Part shown: positions 63,400 through 64,000 of the stretch, piece after piece
Layout: each line of letters starts with the position of its first letter
How positions within the stretch are numbered: the first letter of the stretch is position 1
DNA from: Xanthomonas sp. Leaf131
GTDB taxonomy: Bacteria > Pseudomonadota > Gammaproteobacteria > Xanthomonadales > Xanthomonadaceae
NCBI RefSeq assembly: GCF_001423495.1
Contig: NZ_LMOG01000003.1
Coordinates: 1 to 64,000 of the forward strand
Direction: 5' to 3'
DNA: 64,000 bases
The notes under the pieces: model-generated
Told to the model about the DNA's origin: nothing
The model's input: the letters and a program-made list of their open reading frames with translations, nothing else
The model's database searches: none
Translations under genes and position numbers: made by a program

Positions 63400-64000
63400 T
63401 CACCAATGCCGATAGCGCTGCTGCCGAAACCACAAGGTTCCCAGCCATTTGCTCCCTGCGGTGACCGGCAGGCCGGCGTGCAACGAATCGGGATCGGGGC
63501 GGCCATCGGCCTGCAGGTTGTCGAAGCACACCACCGACCCGGCGCGTGGTTGTACCCGGATGCCGGCGAGCGGGAACTCGGTTTCGCCGCCTGCGCCGAC
63601 ATCGTTGAGATACACGCATGCGGTGCGCAGACGATTCCCGGCACCAGGGCGGTCTGCGGCGATCGTGCCGGGCGGTAGATAGTCGCGATGGGCGCGGTAG
63701 TGCTCGCCCGGCGCGTAGCACAGCACCGACAGTGCTTCGGCGTGGGTCAACGGCAGCTGCGCGCAGGCCGCCACGCGCGCCTGCGCCGCACGCGCGGCAA
63801 AGTCTTCGAGAATCGGGTCCAGCGTGGCGCCGCGACTGGTGCGGATCGGTGCTCGGTGCGTGCTCGCATCGTTGGGGTCCACCACCTGCGAGGCACGCAG
63901 ATGCGGCCGTGCCAGCAGCATCAGCAAGCGGCATTCGTCGGCAGACAGGACGGCGGAGACTTCCTCGATCATTGGCGCGTCGTGGCGACGCGTCGTCCTA
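63400..64000 (-). CDS. Prolyl-4-hydroxylase-like 2OG-Fe(II) oxygenase, cut by the window edge
   Basis: The visible C-terminal ~200 codons form an Fe(II)/2-oxoglutarate dioxygenase domain of the prolyl 4-hydroxylase type. Iron ligands are in the HxD motif HYRAHRDYLPP and in SLHAGLPV; the 2-oxoglutarate Lys is in SKWLGTLWF. An ATG at 63972 exists, but the frame stays open to base 64000 and the start of the domain (VLSADECRLLMLLA) directly follows it. Relatives carry N-terminal Sel1/TPR repeats, so the real start probably lies outside. It is the second oxygenase of possible protein-modifying type in the window. Confidence 0.83.
   Translation of the reverse strand, partial: RTTRRHDAPMIEEVSAVLSADECRLLMLLARPHLRASQVVDPNDASTHRAPIRTSRGATLDPILEDFAARAAQARVAACAQLPLTHAEALSVLCYAPGEHYRAHRDYLPPGTIAADRPGAGNRLRTACVYLNDVGAGGETEFPLAGIRVQPRAGSVVCFDNLQADGRPDPDSLHAGLPVTAGSKWLGTLWFRQQRYRHW

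Noticed and set aside
1-64000. CRISPR arrays, tRNA/rRNA genes, IS elements, prophage genes
   Set aside because: No regular direct-repeat array, tRNA cloverleaf, transposase or integrase was seen.

Overview
This window is high-GC gammaproteobacterial chromosome, almost certainly from a Xanthomonas species. The evidence is the carbohydrate-type TonB receptor next to plant cell-wall glycosidases, the rpoE-rseA-mucD-lepA-lepB-rnc-era-recO order, and dispersed GGGAATCGGGAATC intergenic repeats. I cannot name the species. I see no rRNA, tRNA, CRISPR array, insertion sequence or phage. Genes are dense and many overlap by 1-14 bases in operons.

Region by region. (1) 1-85 is the C-terminal tail of a gene from outside the window. 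(2) 511-7368, minus strand, is a galactan-use module: TonB receptor, secreted GH53 endo-galactanase and Tat-exported GH2 beta-galactosidase, followed by a frameshifted remnant of a second GH2 C-terminus. (3) 7737-14988 is a valine/isobutyrate degradation locus: a divergent XRE-type short-chain acyl regulator, then mmsA, an acyl-CoA dehydrogenase, enoyl-CoA hydratase, 3-hydroxyisobutyryl-CoA hydrolase and mmsB. (4) 15520-16485 is a His-rich cation-efflux protein behind a repeat-rich spacer. (5) 16649-24941 is the least explained part: an aspartyl hydroxylase with TPR-like N-terminus, two TPR sulfotransferases, a small secreted protein and a second TonB receptor. (6) 25112-27193 is a FadJ/FadB-type beta-oxidation protein. 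(7) 27429-36222 is the envelope-stress and core housekeeping cluster, headed by a good RpoE-type promoter. (8) 36341-43253 is mixed: response regulator-Hpt protein, RlmD, a secreted unknown, CYTH protein, DsbA-like protein, flavin oxidoreductase and an Fe-S cryptochrome/photolyase. (9) 43522-46213 is salvage and recycling (nagZ, hpt, thioinosine phosphorylase) plus a cold-shock protein. (10) 46308-47603 is an FAD monooxygenase. (11) 47682-53646, minus strand, is the ligase-associated DNA repair set: MBL exonuclease, a possible small coupled ORF, ATP-dependent ligase, Lhr-like helicase and PdeM. (12) 54008-57797, minus strand, holds a zinc-ribbon protein, bactofilin, a GGDEF diguanylate cyclase and two Ala-rich lipoproteins. 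(13) 57920-64000 holds a thiolase, a lipoprotein-type subtilisin autotransporter, leucine dehydrogenase and a prolyl-hydroxylase-like enzyme that runs off the window.

The most interesting signals are the sulfotransferase/hydroxylase/TonB locus, paired 9-bp-phased repeats between the XRE regulator and mmsA, the GH2 remnant, the RpoE autoregulatory promoter, and the fully overlapped ligase operon with a possible unannotated 77-residue ORF. All functional calls come from reading motifs and gene order; no database search was run.
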